NCBI GenBank assembly: GCA_910822395.1
Contig: OU365335.1
Span: 1,736,001 to 1,800,000 of the forward strand
Direction: 5' to 3'
DNA: 64,000 nt
DNA from: Pseudoclavibacter triregionum
GTDB taxonomy: Bacteria > Actinomycetota > Actinomycetes > Actinomycetales > Microbacteriaceae
In this document: positions 38,734 to 48,252 of the stretch, one piece after another
How the letters are laid out: each line of letters starts with the position of its first letter
Numbering within the stretch: position 1 is the first letter of the stretch
Made by a program: the position numbers and the translations under genes
Notes under the pieces: model-generated
Told to the model about the DNA's origin: nothing
The model's database searches: none
The model's input: only the letters and a program-made list of their open reading frames with translations

Positions 38734-39927
38734 ATGACGACCTCAGCGCCCCGCCGCGTCCTCCTCCTCGGATCCACCGGCTCGATCGGCGCCCAGGCGA
38801 TCGACGTCATCCGCGCCCGCCCGGGCGAGTTCGAGGTCGTCGGCCTTGCCGCCGGCCGCAATCGCGAGGCCGTCGCCGCGCAGGCCGCCGAGCTCGGCGT
38901 GCCCGAGGATCGCCTCGCGTTCGGCGCGGCAGAGGCCGAGCAGCTCGTGCGCGACGTCGAGTGCGATGTCGTCCTCAACGGCATCACCGGCTCCGTGGGC
39001 CTCGGCCCGACCCTCGCCGCGCTCGAGGCCGGCCGCACGCTCGCCCTCGCGAACAAGGAGTCGCTCATCGTCGGCGCCGAGCTCGTGCGCGCGCTGCGCC
39101 GCCCGGGCCAGATCGTCCCCGTCGACTCCGAGCACTCGGCCCTCGCGCAGTGCCTGCCCCGCGACGCCTCGAGCCCGGAGGCCGCGCGGCGCCCCGAGGG
39201 GGAGCGCTCCGAGGTCGCGCGCCTCGTGCTCACGGCATCCGGCGGCCCGTTCCGCGGGCGCTCGCGGGAGGAGCTCGCCGCCGTCACGCCCGAGCAGGCC
39301 CTCGCGCACCCCACCTGGAACATGGGCCGCGTCGTCACGACGAACTCCGCCACCCTCGTGAACAAGGGGCTCGAGGTCATCGAGGCGCACGTGCTCTTCG
39401 ACATTCCGCTCGAGCGCATCGACGTCGTCGTGCACCCGCAGTCGATGGTCCACTCGATGGTCGAGTTCGTCGACGGCTCGACGATCGCGCAGGTCTCGAA
39501 CCCCGATATGCGCCTCCCGATCGCGCTCGGCCTCGACTGGCCCCGCCGCATCCCCGGCGCCGTCGCGCCCGTCGACTGGACGCGCGCCCACGACTGGCGC
39601 TTCGAGCCGCTCGACGAGACGGTGTTCCCGGCCGTCCGCCTCTCGAAGCAGGCCGCGCAGGCCGGCTCGAGCTTCCCGGCGGTGTTCAACGCCGCGAACG
39701 AGGAGGCCGTCGACGCCTTCCACGAGGGCCGCATCGGCTTCCTCGACATCGTCGACGCCGTCGCGCGGATCGTCGAAGAGCACGCCCCCGAGCCCGGCCC
39801 GGTCACCCGCGAGTCGCTTGCCGAGGCGGAGGCCTGGGCTCGCCGCACCGCCCGCGAGCGCCTCGGGCTGCCGCCGCGCGACGTCGGCGCCGAGCCCGCC
39901 GCCGACGCCGCGGGCGCCCCCGCCTAG
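38734..39927 (+). CDS. dxr: 1-Deoxy-D-xylulose 5-phosphate reductoisomerase
   Basis: A 397-residue NADPH enzyme of the MEP isoprenoid pathway, turning DXP into 2-C-methylerythritol 4-phosphate. The NADPH loop is [40 protein letters not shown] (metal and substrate ligands), SGGPFRG, the flexible-loop [20 protein letters not shown] region and [12 protein letters not shown] are all present. The family is the target of fosmidomycin. The ATG at 38734 has no ribosome site and the -10 box is unclear. It heads the dxr-rip1-ispG cluster known from mycobacteria. Confidence 0.97.
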   Translation: MTTSAPRRVLLLGSTGSIGAQAIDVIRARPGEFEVVGLAAGRNREAVAAQAAELGVPEDRLAFGAAEAEQLVRDVECDVVLNGITGSVGLGPTLAALEAGRTLALANKESLIVGAELVRALRRPGQIVPVDSEHSALAQCLPRDASSPEAARRPEGERSEVARLVLTASGGPFRGRSREELAAVTPEQALAHPTWNMGRVVTTNSATLVNKGLEVIEAHVLFDIPLERIDVVVHPQSMVHSMVEFVDGSTIAQVSNPDMRLPIALGLDWPRRIPGAVAPVDWTRAHDWRFEPLDETVFPAVRLSKQAAQAGSSFPAVFNAANEEAVDAFHEGRIGFLDIVDAVARIVEEHAPEPGPVTRESLAEAEAWARRTARERLGLPPRDVGAEPAADAAGAPA

Positions 39928-39934
39928 GCGGACG

Positions 39935-39971
39935 CCCCCGCGGAGGCTGGCCCCCCCGCGTAGGCTGGCCC
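39935..39971 (+). repeat. 18-bp tandem duplication that forms the rip1 promoter
   Basis: Two 19-nt segments with period 18 (39935-39953 and 39953-39971) are identical except for one base: the first reads GCGGAGGCTGG and the second GCGTAGGCTGG. The T in the second copy creates TAGGCT (39961-39966), the -10 box 9 nt before the rip1 GTG. Confidence 0.55.
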
Positions 39972-39974
39972 ATC

Positions 39975-41333
39975 GTGGAATCCGTCCTCCTCTTCATCGT
40001 CGGCGTCGTCGTCGCGCTCCTCGGCATCGCGATCTCGATCGCGCTCCACGAGATCGGCCACCTCGTGCCCGCGAAGCGCTTCGGCGTGCGCGTGAGCCAG
40101 TACATGATCGGCTTCGGCCCGACGATCTGGTCGCGGAAGAAGGGCGAGACCGAGTACGGCCTCAAGCTCCTCCCGCTCGGCGGCTACGTCGCGCTCTCCG
40201 GCATGTACCCGCCGAAGCACCGCGGCGAGGCGCCCCGCGACGGCGGCACGGGCTTCATCTCGGGGATGATCGAGGACGCCCGGAACGCGAACGCCGAGAC
40301 GATCCACCCGGGGGAGGAGCACCGCGCCTTCTCGCTCCTGCCCGCCTGGAAGCGGATCATCGTCATGCTCGGCGGGCCGGTCATGAACCTTCTCATCGCC
40401 GTCGTCTGCTTCCTCATCGTCGGCTCGGGCTTCGGCATCTACCAGCCGACGACGACCCTCGCCTCGGTGAGCCAGTGCGTCGTCTCCGCGCAGGAGGCCG
40501 CGCAGCTCGCCCCCGGCGAGGAGCCGCAGTGCACGACGGTGGCGCCCGGCGCCGCGGCGGGCCTGCAGCCCGGCGACGAGATCGTGTCGATGAACGGCCA
40601 GCCGATCTCGAGCTGGGACGAGGCGAAGGCCGTCATCCGCGTGAGCGCGAACACGCCCATCGAGACGGTCATCCGCCGCGGCGGCGTCGAGCAGACCGTG
40701 ACGATCACGCCGCAGCCGAACATCGTCTACGTCATCGACTCGTTCTCGGGCGAGCGCGTGAGGGGCGAGGACGGCCAGTACCTCACCGAGGAGGTCGGCT
40801 TCGTCGGCGTCTCGCCGACGAGCGCCCGCCAGCACATGCCGCCGAGCTTCGCCTTCGAGTTCGCGGGCTACAACATCCGGAAGGTCGGGGAGATGATCCT
40901 CAGCCTCCCGCAGCGCGTCGTCGACATGTGGAACGCCGGCTTCGGGGGCGCCGAGCGCGATCCGAACGGCCCGCAGTCGGTCGTCGGCGTCGGCCGCGTC
41001 ATCGGCGAGGTCTCCGCGCAGACCTCGATCCCGCTCGTGGACCGCATCGCCACGGTCATCCAGATCGTCGGATCGCTCAACATCGCGCTCGGGATCATGA
41101 ACCTCATCCCGCTCCCGCCGCTCGACGGCGGGCACATCGCGGCCGCGATCATCGACTCGATCCGCCGCGGCCTCGCGCGCCTGCTCGGCAAGCCCGACCC
41201 GGGCCCGTTCGACACCGCGAAGCTCCTGCCCGTCACGATGACCGTCGCCGCGCTCCTGTTCGCGATGAGCATGCTCTTCATCTACGTCGACATCGTGAAC
41301 CCGGTCTCGATCTTCGGCAGCACGAGCCCGTAG
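39975..41333 (+). CDS. rip1: Site-2-type intramembrane zinc metalloprotease
   Basis: A 452-residue membrane protease of the RseP/Rip1 family. The zinc site HEIGH is at residues 25-29 in the first membrane helix; a PDZ domain follows (about 180-270, with [20 protein letters not shown]), and the second active-site motif [13 protein letters not shown] lies near the C-terminus between two further helices. Such proteases cleave anti-sigma factors and other membrane substrates after a first cut outside. The GTG start is fixed by the leaderless TAGGCT box. Its place between dxr and ispG equals that of M. tuberculosis rip1. Confidence 0.94.
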   Translation: MESVLLFIVGVVVALLGIAISIALHEIGHLVPAKRFGVRVSQYMIGFGPTIWSRKKGETEYGLKLLPLGGYVALSGMYPPKHRGEAPRDGGTGFISGMIEDARNANAETIHPGEEHRAFSLLPAWKRIIVMLGGPVMNLLIAVVCFLIVGSGFGIYQPTTTLASVSQCVVSAQEAAQLAPGEEPQCTTVAPGAAAGLQPGDEIVSMNGQPISSWDEAKAVIRVSANTPIETVIRRGGVEQTVTITPQPNIVYVIDSFSGERVRGEDGQYLTEEVGFVGVSPTSARQHMPPSFAFEFAGYNIRKVGEMILSLPQRVVDMWNAGFGGAERDPNGPQSVVGVGRVIGEVSAQTSIPLVDRIATVIQIVGSLNIALGIMNLIPLPPLDGGHIAAAIIDSIRRGLARLLGKPDPGPFDTAKLLPVTMTVAALLFAMSMLFIYVDIVNPVSIFGSTSP

Positions 41334-41414
41334 CCCTCGCCGTCCCAGTCTGCGCGAACGAGCGCGTCGTGACGCGGGTTGGCGGGCGGGCAGGGCGCTC
41401 GCGGGGCGCGCGCC

Positions 41415-41420
41415 TAAGAT
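41415..41420 (+). promoter_or_regulatory. ispG -10 box (TAAGAT), leaderless start
   Basis: TAAGAT ends 8 nt before the GTG at 41428. An in-frame ATG at 41419 overlaps the last two bases of this box, so it cannot be within the message if this promoter is used. Confidence 0.55.
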
Positions 41421-41427
41421 GGCGGGC

Positions 41428-42579
41428 GTGCCAGCTGTGAACCTCGGAATGCCCGCCGTCCCCGAAACCCTCGCCCCGCGCCGCACGTCGCGGAAGATCA
41501 GGGTCGGACGCGTCGAGGTCGGCGGCGACGCCCCCGTGAGCGTCCAGTCGATGACGACGACGCCGACGACCGACATCAACGCGACCCTCCAGCAGATCGC
41601 CGAGCTCACCGCTTCCGGCTGCGACATCGTCCGCGTCGCCGTGCCGAGCCGCGACGACGCCGAGGCGCTGCCGATCATCGCGAAGAAGAGCCAGATCCCG
41701 GTCATCGCCGACATCCACTTCCAGCCGGCGTACGTCTTCGCCGCGATCGACGCGGGCTGCGCGGCCGTGCGCGTGAACCCCGGCAACATCCGCAAGTTCG
41801 ACGACAAGGTCGGCGAGATCGCCAAGGCCGCGAAGGACGCCGGCGTCTCGCTCCGCATCGGCGTGAACGCGGGATCGCTCGAGCCGAGCCTCCTCCAGAA
41901 GTACGGCAGGCCCACCGCCGAGGCCCTCGTCGAGTCGGCCGTGTGGGAGGCGAGCCTCTTCGAGGAGCACGACTTCCACGACTTCAAGATCTCGGTGAAG
42001 CACAACGACCCGATCGTCATGGTGAAGGCGTACCGGATGCTCGCCGAGCGCGGCGACTGGCCGCTGCACCTCGGCGTCACCGAGGCCGGCCCCGCCTTCC
42101 AGGGCACGATCAAGTCGGCCACGGCCTTCGGCATCCTCCTCGCGGAGGGCATCGGCGACACCATCCGCGTCTCGCTCTCGGCGCCGCCGGCCGAGGAGGT
42201 CAAGGTCGGCCTCCAGATCCTGCAGTCGCTCAACCTCCGCGAGCGCCGCCTCGAGATCGTCTCCTGCCCCTCGTGCGGCCGCGCTCAGGTCGACGTCTAC
42301 ACGCTCGCCGAGTCGGTGAACGAGGGCCTCAAGCACCTCACGGTGCCGATCCGCGTCGCCGTCATGGGCTGCGTCGTGAACGGCCCGGGCGAGGCCCGCG
42401 AGGCCGACCTCGGCGTCGCCTCCGGCAACGGCAAGGGCCAGATCTTCGTGAAGGGCGAGGTCATCAAGACCGTGCCCGAGGCGGAGATCGTCCAGACCCT
42501 CATCGAGGAGGCGAACCGGATCGCCGCGGAGATGCCCTCCTCCGAGACCGGCACGCCCACGGTCGTGACGGCCGGCTAG
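41428..42579 (+). CDS. ispG: 4-Hydroxy-3-methylbut-2-enyl diphosphate synthase (IspG/GcpE)
   Basis: A 383-residue iron-sulfur enzyme making HMBPP in the MEP pathway. The N-terminal TIM-barrel opens with [12 protein letters not shown] and [14 protein letters not shown]; the C-terminal reductase-like domain holds the three cluster cysteines in [11 protein letters not shown] and [11 protein letters not shown], with the Glu ligand in the latter. I start at the GTG because of the leaderless promoter; this gives [15 protein letters not shown], the usual actinobacterial N-terminus. With dxr it covers two of the seven MEP steps. It ends before a likely terminator at 42617-42660. Confidence 0.96.
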   Translation: MPAVNLGMPAVPETLAPRRTSRKIRVGRVEVGGDAPVSVQSMTTTPTTDINATLQQIAELTASGCDIVRVAVPSRDDAEALPIIAKKSQIPVIADIHFQPAYVFAAIDAGCAAVRVNPGNIRKFDDKVGEIAKAAKDAGVSLRIGVNAGSLEPSLLQKYGRPTAEALVESAVWEASLFEEHDFHDFKISVKHNDPIVMVKAYRMLAERGDWPLHLGVTEAGPAFQGTIKSATAFGILLAEGIGDTIRVSLSAPPAEEVKVGLQILQSLNLRERRLEIVSCPSCGRAQVDVYTLAESVNEGLKHLTVPIRVAVMGCVVNGPGEAREADLGVASGNGKGQIFVKGEVIKTVPEAEIVQTLIEEANRIAAEMPSSETGTPTVVTAG

Positions 42580-42616
42580 CGCCCGGCACCCCCGGACACG
42601 CGCACCCGCGCGCCAC

Positions 42617-42660
42617 GACGGCCGCCCGTCGGCTCCCCGCGAACCCGGGCGGGCGCCGTC
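42617..42660 (+). terminator. Hairpin terminator after ispG; gap to moxR
   Basis: GACGGC and GCCCG pair with CGGGC and GCCGTC around one bulged C, 38 nt after the ispG stop. The rest of the 308-nt gap to moxR holds a possible -10 TAGCGT (42763-42768), which would give a leader of about 110 nt; nothing else is recognised there. Confidence 0.55.
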
Positions 42661-42887
42661 ATGAGGGGAGCCGTGACCGAGCCCGGTCATCCGCCCTTCG
42701 TCATCCCGCGGGATGGCCCCGGCTCGTCTCCCGCTCCGACGCGCCTCGCAGGCGCCCGGCGCTAGCGTGCTCTCGGCGGATCGCGTCACCGCGGCCGCCG
42801 GAGCGCCCCGCGCTCCAGCACGACTCCGCGCCCGGCCCCGACCGGACGCCCGGGGCCCCGCCCCGCGACTCGAGAAAGCGAGCCCCG

Positions 42888-43904
42888 ATGACCGCTCCCG
42901 GCATGGCCGCGCCCGCCCAGCAGCGCCTCACCCGCGACGACCTCGAGGACGCCCGCCGCATCCTCGGCGCCGTCGCCGCCGCCTACAACCGCAAGGTCGT
43001 CGGCCAGGCGCAGCTGCGCGAGACGCTCCTCGTCGGGCTCATGACCGGCGGCCACATCCTCCTCGAGTCCGTGCCGGGCCTCGCGAAGACGACCGCCGCC
43101 CAGACCCTCGCGGACGCCGTGAGCGGCACCTTCCGCCGCATCCAGTGCACGCCCGACCTCCTGCCCTCCGACATCGTCGGCACGCAGATCTACGACGCGC
43201 AGAAGGGCGAGTTCACCACTCAGCTCGGCCCCGTCCACGCGAACTTCGTCCTCCTCGACGAGATCAACCGCTCGAGCGCGAAGACCCAGTCGGCGATGCT
43301 CGAGGCGATGCAGGAGCGCCAGACGACGATCGGCGGCGTCGAGTACCGCCTGCCCGACCCCTTCCTCGTGATGGCGACGCAGAACCCCATCGAGCAGGAG
43401 GGGACCTACGTGCTCCCCGAGGCGCAGCTCGACCGCTTCATGCTCAAGGACGTCCTCGACTACCCGACGCCCGCCGAGGAGGCCGAGGTGCTGCGCCGCA
43501 TCGAGCTCGGCGTCTTCGACGAGGGCCACGAGGAGCACGCCGTCGGCCTCCAGGACGTCCTGCGCCTGCAGGCCCTCACGAAGCGCGTCTACCTCGACCC
43601 GGCCATCACCGAGTACCTCGTCGGCATCGCGTACGTGACCCGCCACGCGGGGGAGTACCTCCCGCCCGAGCTGGCCCGCCTCGTCGAGGTCGGCGCCTCG
43701 CCGCGCGCGTCGATCACCTTCGCCCGCGCGAGCCGCGCCGTCGCGCTCCTCCAGGGCCGCGACCACGTCATCCCCGAGGACGTCCGCCGCCTCGCGCACC
43801 GGGTGCTGCGCCACCGCATCATCCTCGGCTTCGAGGCCGACGCCGAGGGCGTCACGCCCGAGCAGATCATCGACGCGATCTTCGCCGCCGTGCGGACCCC
43901 GTAG
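42888..43904 (+). CDS. moxR: MoxR-type AAA+ ATPase
   Basis: A 338-residue AAA+ ATPase of the MoxR family (AAA_3 plus lid domain). Walker A is modified to VPGLAKT (62-68), as in the family; Walker B is FVLLDEINRSSAKTQSAML, with sensor MATQNPIEQEGTYVLPEAQL and the arginine-finger region LDRFMLK. MoxR proteins act as chaperones with VWA-domain partners, often inserting metals or maturing complexes. It leads a six-gene unit of closely spaced or overlapping genes: DUF58, a small membrane protein, two VWA proteins and a TPR protein. The ATG has AGAAAG upstream. Confidence 0.93.
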   Translation: MTAPGMAAPAQQRLTRDDLEDARRILGAVAAAYNRKVVGQAQLRETLLVGLMTGGHILLESVPGLAKTTAAQTLADAVSGTFRRIQCTPDLLPSDIVGTQIYDAQKGEFTTQLGPVHANFVLLDEINRSSAKTQSAMLEAMQERQTTIGGVEYRLPDPFLVMATQNPIEQEGTYVLPEAQLDRFMLKDVLDYPTPAEEAEVLRRIELGVFDEGHEEHAVGLQDVLRLQALTKRVYLDPAITEYLVGIAYVTRHAGEYLPPELARLVEVGASPRASITFARASRAVALLQGRDHVIPEDVRRLAHRVLRHRIILGFEADAEGVTPEQIIDAIFAAVRTP

Positions 43905-43910
43905 TCGCCC

Positions 43911-44801
43911 ATGGCGAGCGCCCTCCTCACGCGCGTGAAGTCGAAGATGCACCTCACGACCCGACGCCGCGTGCTCCACCTCCTCGACGGCCAGTACCGC
44001 TCCCTGCTGCGCGGCCGCTCGATGGACTTCGACGACCTCCGCGGCTACCAGCCCGGCGACGAGGTGAAGGACATCGACTGGAAGGCGAGCGCGCGATCCC
44101 ACGAGACCCTCGTGCGCCGCTACCACGCCGAGCGCCGCCAGCGGGTGCTCTTCGTCGTCGACCGCGGCCGCAACATGGCGGCGCTCGCGGGCTCCGGCGA
44201 GCAGAAGCGCTCCATCGCGGCGCTCGCGGTGGGCGTGCTCGGCTATCTCGCCCTCCGCCACGGCGACGAGGTCGCGCTCGCCACGGGCGACGAGTCGGGG
44301 ATCGCCTGGCTGCCGTATCGCACGAGCGAGCTCCAGCTCGAGCGCATGCTCCACGAGGCCCACGACCGCGCGACCCTCGACGGCTCCCGCAGCGACCTCC
44401 TCGCCCTGCTCGAGCGCGTGCGGGCCACGGCGTCCGGCCGCCGCTTCGTCGTGGTCGTCGCGGACGAGATCGCCTGGACGGAGCGCCTCGCGACCCTCGC
44501 GCGGAGGCTCGCGGCGCAGCACGACCTCGTGTGGCTCGAGATCCCCGACGCCGACCCGATCGCGGGCGCGCGCCCGGACGAGCCGACCTACGACGTCGCC
44601 GGCACCTGGCGCCTGCCCTCCTTCCTCCGCGAGGACCGCCAGCTCGAGGCGGAGTACGACTACGCCGAGCGCCGCCGCCGCGTCGACATGGAGGAGGCCT
44701 TCGAGGCCGCGGGGATCTCCTTCGCGCGGCTCGAGTCCGAGGACGAGGTCATCCCCGAGCTGCTCCGGCTCATGAAGGCGAGGGCCCGTGCCCGCCGCTA
44801 G
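43911..44801 (+). CDS. DUF58 domain protein
   Basis: A 296-residue soluble protein with the DUF58 signature: LRGRSMDFDDLRGYQPGDEV followed by DIDWKASAR, then a VWA-like fold with FVVDRGRNMA at the metal-site position. DUF58 proteins always go with MoxR and VWA partners. The start is 6 nt after moxR and the end overlaps the next gene by 14 nt. Function is unknown beyond membership in the MoxR complex. Confidence 0.9.
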   Translation: MASALLTRVKSKMHLTTRRRVLHLLDGQYRSLLRGRSMDFDDLRGYQPGDEVKDIDWKASARSHETLVRRYHAERRQRVLFVVDRGRNMAALAGSGEQKRSIAALAVGVLGYLALRHGDEVALATGDESGIAWLPYRTSELQLERMLHEAHDRATLDGSRSDLLALLERVRATASGRRFVVVVADEIAWTERLATLARRLAAQHDLVWLEIPDADPIAGARPDEPTYDVAGTWRLPSFLREDRQLEAEYDYAERRRRVDMEEAFEAAGISFARLESEDEVIPELLRLMKARARARR

Positions 44802-45357
44802 CCTCGCCGCGCTGACCGCCGCTCTGCCCGCCGTCCCTGGCGCCCTCGCGGCCGCCTTCGCCCCGCTCGCCTCGACCCAGCCCCCGGGCGAGCCGGAGGG
44901 CACGATCATGCCCGTCGTCGCCTACTGGCCCATCTGGGGCCTCCTCGGCGGCTTCCTCCTCCTCGCCGTCCTCGGCTGGTACCTCTTCGCGATCCTCGCG
45001 ACGCGGAAGCGCCGCACCCCGCCGCCGCTCGAGATCGCGAAGCCCCTGCCCGACCTCGCCGAGGTGCGCGTGCGCCACCTGCGCCGCATCGACGAGATCG
45101 AGGGCCGCTACCGGGCCGGCCAGCTCAGCTCCCGGCGCGCCCACGCCGCCCTCAGCGTCGTCGTGCGCGACTACGTCGCCGAGGCGACGGGCGTCCGCGC
45201 CGACCGCATGACGCTCTCCGACCTGCGCCGGACGCCGTTCCGCGGCACCGCCCACACCGTCGGCCAGTACTATCCGATCGTCTTCGGCGCCCGCGAGTAC
45301 CGCGGCGTCGAGCAGGGCGCGGCCGCCGCGAGGAGCGTGATCACGAGATGGCTCTAG
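44788..45357 (+). CDS. Small membrane protein of the MoxR-VWA operon (DUF4381-like)
   Basis: A 189-residue protein with a hydrophobic N-terminus (about 1-28, possible signal), one clear membrane segment at about 46-70 (YWPIWGLLGGFLLLAVLGWY) and a cytoplasmic helical tail with LPDLAEVRVRHLRRIDEIEG and SSRRAHAALSVVVRDYVAEA. Position and layout recall DUF4381, the small protein found between DUF58 and VWA genes in Bat operons, but the match is loose. The GTG at 44788 overlaps the previous gene by 14 nt, and the end overlaps the following gene by 10 nt. Confidence 0.7.
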   Translation: MPAASLAALTAALPAVPGALAAAFAPLASTQPPGEPEGTIMPVVAYWPIWGLLGGFLLLAVLGWYLFAILATRKRRTPPPLEIAKPLPDLAEVRVRHLRRIDEIEGRYRAGQLSSRRAHAALSVVVRDYVAEATGVRADRMTLSDLRRTPFRGTAHTVGQYYPIVFGAREYRGVEQGAAAARSVITRWL

Positions 45358-46325
45358 GGATGTGGTGGATGCCGCTCCTCCTCGCGGCCCTCGCCCTCGG
45401 CGTCGCGGTCGCGGCGTGGATGCTCGTGCGCCACCGCCGCCGGGACGGCGCCGTGCCGATCGCGAACTCCGAGCGCCTCACGCACCTGCCCGGATACCGC
45501 CGCGCGCTCGGCCGCTCGGGGCTGCGCCTCGGCGCCGCCGCCGTCGTGCTCGCCATCCTGCTCGGCGTCACCTCGATCGCCGCCGCGCGGTGGATCTACC
45601 AGCGCGTCGAGACGCCCGAGAAGTTCAACCGCGACATCGTGCTCTGCCTCGACGTCTCCGGCTCCATGGTCGACTACGACGTGAAGGTGCTCGAGCGCTA
45701 CGACGAGATGCTCTCGAGCTTCGAGGGCGAGCGCATCTCGCTCGTGCTCTGGGACGCGACCGCCGTGCCGGTCTTCCCGCTCACCGACGACTACGGCTTC
45801 GTGCGCGAGCAGCTCGACGCCGTCATGCAGAGCATGAAGACCGCGGGCGCGGACGGCGGCGAGTACTCCGCAGGCACCCGCAACGGCGCCGGCGCCTCGC
45901 TCGTCGGCGACGGCCTCGCCTCCTGCGCCCTCATGTTCGGGCCGGCCGCCGACGACGGGCGATCCCGCTCGATCATCTTCGCCACCGACAACGCCGTGAA
46001 CGGCGACGCCCTCGTCTCGCTGCCGGAGGCCGTGAAGATCGCGGCCGACCGCCGCATCGTCGTCTACGGCCTCGACGCGAACGAGCACGACAACGCGTTC
46101 TCCGACGAGTACCGCACGAACGTCGAGGCGAACGGCGGCAGCTACTTCAAGCTCGCGGATCCGGGCTCCGTGCAGTCGATCGTCGACGCGATCACGAGCG
46201 AGCAGACCTCGGTCATCCACGGCGCCCCGATCGTGCTCATCACCGACCGGCCCGCGGGCTGGCTCATCGCGATGCTCGTCGCGCTCGCCGGCTACCTCTG
46301 GCTCGCGTGGAGGTCGAAGCTGTGA
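45348..46325 (+). CDS. VWA domain membrane protein (BatA-like)
   Basis: A 325-residue protein with two N-terminal membrane segments (about 5-26 and 59-81), an extracytoplasmic von Willebrand A domain with an intact metal site DVSGSM (D102) and the later Thr and Asp positions, and a C-terminal membrane helix (about 303-321). This is the BatA plan. A second ATG at 45360 is an alternative start. It overlaps its neighbours at both ends, which indicates translational coupling in the MoxR operon. Such proteins are thought to be the clients or platforms of the MoxR ATPase. Confidence 0.88.
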   Translation: MALGMWWMPLLLAALALGVAVAAWMLVRHRRRDGAVPIANSERLTHLPGYRRALGRSGLRLGAAAVVLAILLGVTSIAAARWIYQRVETPEKFNRDIVLCLDVSGSMVDYDVKVLERYDEMLSSFEGERISLVLWDATAVPVFPLTDDYGFVREQLDAVMQSMKTAGADGGEYSAGTRNGAGASLVGDGLASCALMFGPAADDGRSRSIIFATDNAVNGDALVSLPEAVKIAADRRIVVYGLDANEHDNAFSDEYRTNVEANGGSYFKLADPGSVQSIVDAITSEQTSVIHGAPIVLITDRPAGWLIAMLVALAGYLWLAWRSKL

Positions 46326-47323
46326 CCTGGAACCCGATCTTCCCCGCGTGGCTCGTCGTCCTCATCACGCTCGCGCTCGGCGGCTACGCCGTGTGGTGCC
46401 TCGTGCGCTCGAAGGGCCGCTCCCGCCGCCTCGGCTGGCTGCTGCGGGCGCTCGCAGCGCTCATGGTCGGCATCGCGTGCCTGCGCCCGGGCCTCGGCTC
46501 TCAGGAGGCGCCGGTCGTCGAGAGCGCCGTCGACGTCGTCTTCGTCGTCGACACGACCGCGAGCATGATCGCCGAGGACTGGAACGGCGAGCAGCCGCGC
46601 ATGGACGGCGTGAAGCAGGACATCATGTCCCTCGCGGCCGCCCACCCCGGCGCGCGCTTCGCGGTGGTCGAGTTCGCCTCGCAGGCCGTCCAGACCCTGC
46701 CCTTCACCTCGGACACCTCGGCGCTCCAGGCCGTTGTCGACGTGCTGCAGCCCGAGGTGACGCGCTACTCGAAGGGGTCCTCGATCGGGATCGCCGCGCA
46801 GATGGTGCACGATGTGCTCGCGCGCGCCCAGCAGGCGGACCCGTCGCGCGCCAGAGTCGTCTACTACCTCGGTGACGGCGAGCAGACCTCGCAGACGCAG
46901 CCCGAGAGCTTCGCCGAGTCGGCCTCCCTCGTCACCGCCGGCGCAGTGCTCGGCTACGGGACGGCCGAGGGCGGGCGGATGCGCGAGACGACGAGCTCCT
47001 TCTCGACCGCGGCGCCGACGTACATCCAGGACCGCTCCACCGGCCAGGACGCGCGCTCGAAGATCGACGAGACGGCGCTGCAGACGATCGCCACGCAGCT
47101 CGGCGTCGGCTACCAGCACCGCACCGCGGCGACGCCCGTGTCGCCCGCCGCCGTCGAGGCGACGACGATGCAGGCGAGCACGACGAACGACGTCGAGCGC
47201 GCCTTCGACCTCTACTGGATGTTCGCGATCGCCGCGTTCCTCCTCCTGCTCGCGGACGTCTGGCGGATGTCGCGCGCGCTCGCGGAGCTGCGCGAGGCGA
47301 GGGGAGCGCTGCCCGATGACTGA
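46322..47323 (+). CDS. VWA domain membrane protein (BatB-like), altered metal site
   Basis: A 333-residue protein with the same plan as the preceding one: two N-terminal membrane segments (about 8-27 and 40-58), a VWA domain and a C-terminal helix (about 300-320). The metal-site motif is DTTASM at D77, so the first Ser of the DxSxS motif is Thr. It may still bind a metal weakly. The GTG start overlaps the stop of the first VWA gene (GTGA) and the end overlaps the TPR gene by 8 nt. Confidence 0.87.
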   Translation: MTWNPIFPAWLVVLITLALGGYAVWCLVRSKGRSRRLGWLLRALAALMVGIACLRPGLGSQEAPVVESAVDVVFVVDTTASMIAEDWNGEQPRMDGVKQDIMSLAAAHPGARFAVVEFASQAVQTLPFTSDTSALQAVVDVLQPEVTRYSKGSSIGIAAQMVHDVLARAQQADPSRARVVYYLGDGEQTSQTQPESFAESASLVTAGAVLGYGTAEGGRMRETTSSFSTAAPTYIQDRSTGQDARSKIDETALQTIATQLGVGYQHRTAATPVSPAAVEATTMQASTTNDVERAFDLYWMFAIAAFLLLLADVWRMSRALAELREARGALPDD

Positions 47324-48191
47324 CCTGCAGGCCCGCGAGGGCGAGGGCGTGCGCCCGAACGGCGCCCGGGCCGCCGGCATCGACGCGACCGGCGCCGCGA
47401 TCGACCCCGAGCTCGCCGAGCTCGAGGCGCCCGAGGTGGTCGAGCCCGAGCTCGCGCCGCCCACCCCCGAGGAGCTCGAGCGCGCCGAGCGCATCGCACG
47501 CCGCCGCCTGCGCCGCCGGCTCATGCTCTGGGCGCTGCCCTTCGCGATCATCGCCGTGCTCGTCGCCGCGAAGCTCCTCACGATGACGTTCCTCGGCGCC
47601 CAGGCCGTCCGCCAGGACGAGGCGGGCGACTACGAGGGCGCCCTCAACACCTCGCAGCTGCTCAAGACCGTGAACGTCATCGAGCCGTGGAAGGCGCCGT
47701 ACGACGTCGGCACGAGCTACCTCCGACTCGGACTGAACGACGAGGCGCGCGCCGAGCTCGAGGCGGCGCTGCCGCTCGCCTCGCCCGAGGACCAGTGCCC
47801 GATCCGCGCGAACCTCGCGATCGCGATCGAGCGCCAGGGCGACGCGCTGCTCGAGGCCGGCGACGAGGCGGGCGCGCGGGAGCTGTGGACGCAGGCGAAG
47901 GCGATCCTCGAGGAGGCCGACCCGAGCTGCCCGAGCTCGAACTCGGGGCAGTCCATGGGGGAGAGCCACGAGCGAATCCGCCAGAAGCTCGACCCGCAGG
48001 GCTCCTCCGGCGGCGACGGCCAGGACGGCCAGGGCCAGGGCCAGTCGCAGGAGCAGCAGCAGGCCCAGCAGCAGCAGGAGCAGCAGGAGCAGACGCTCGA
48101 GCAGCAGATGCAGGAGAACCAGCAGCAGCGCCAGGACGAGCTCGAGCAGGAGCAGAGCTCCGGATCGTCCGGCAGCGACAGGCCCTGGTAG
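47316..48191 (+). CDS. TPR membrane protein with Gln-rich tail (BatC/BatE-like)
   Basis: A 291-residue protein with an acidic cytoplasmic N-terminus (1-60), one membrane segment (about 68-89), a TPR-like helical region (about 95-200, with [20 protein letters not shown]) and a C-terminal tail of Gln/Glu runs (about 235-285). In Bat operons a TPR protein with a low-complexity tail closes the unit, as here. The ATG at 47316 overlaps the previous gene by 8 nt. No terminator hairpin is evident before proS, whose own -10 box lies 49 nt downstream. Confidence 0.82.
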   Translation: MTDLQAREGEGVRPNGARAAGIDATGAAIDPELAELEAPEVVEPELAPPTPEELERAERIARRRLRRRLMLWALPFAIIAVLVAAKLLTMTFLGAQAVRQDEAGDYEGALNTSQLLKTVNVIEPWKAPYDVGTSYLRLGLNDEARAELEAALPLASPEDQCPIRANLAIAIERQGDALLEAGDEAGARELWTQAKAILEEADPSCPSSNSGQSMGESHERIRQKLDPQGSSGGDGQDGQGQGQSQEQQQAQQQQEQQEQTLEQQMQENQQQRQDELEQEQSSGSSGSDRPW

Positions 48192-48239
48192 GCGCTCGTC
48201 GCGGCGGATGCCCGGTCCGACGGCATCCCGCCCCGCCGG

Positions 48240-48245
48240 TACGAT
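48240..48245 (+). promoter_or_regulatory. proS -10 box (TACGAT), leaderless start
   Basis: TACGAT ends 8 nt before the ATG at 48253. An in-frame ATG at 48244 overlaps this hexamer and is therefore disfavoured. Confidence 0.5.
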
Positions 48246-48252
48246 GAGCGGC

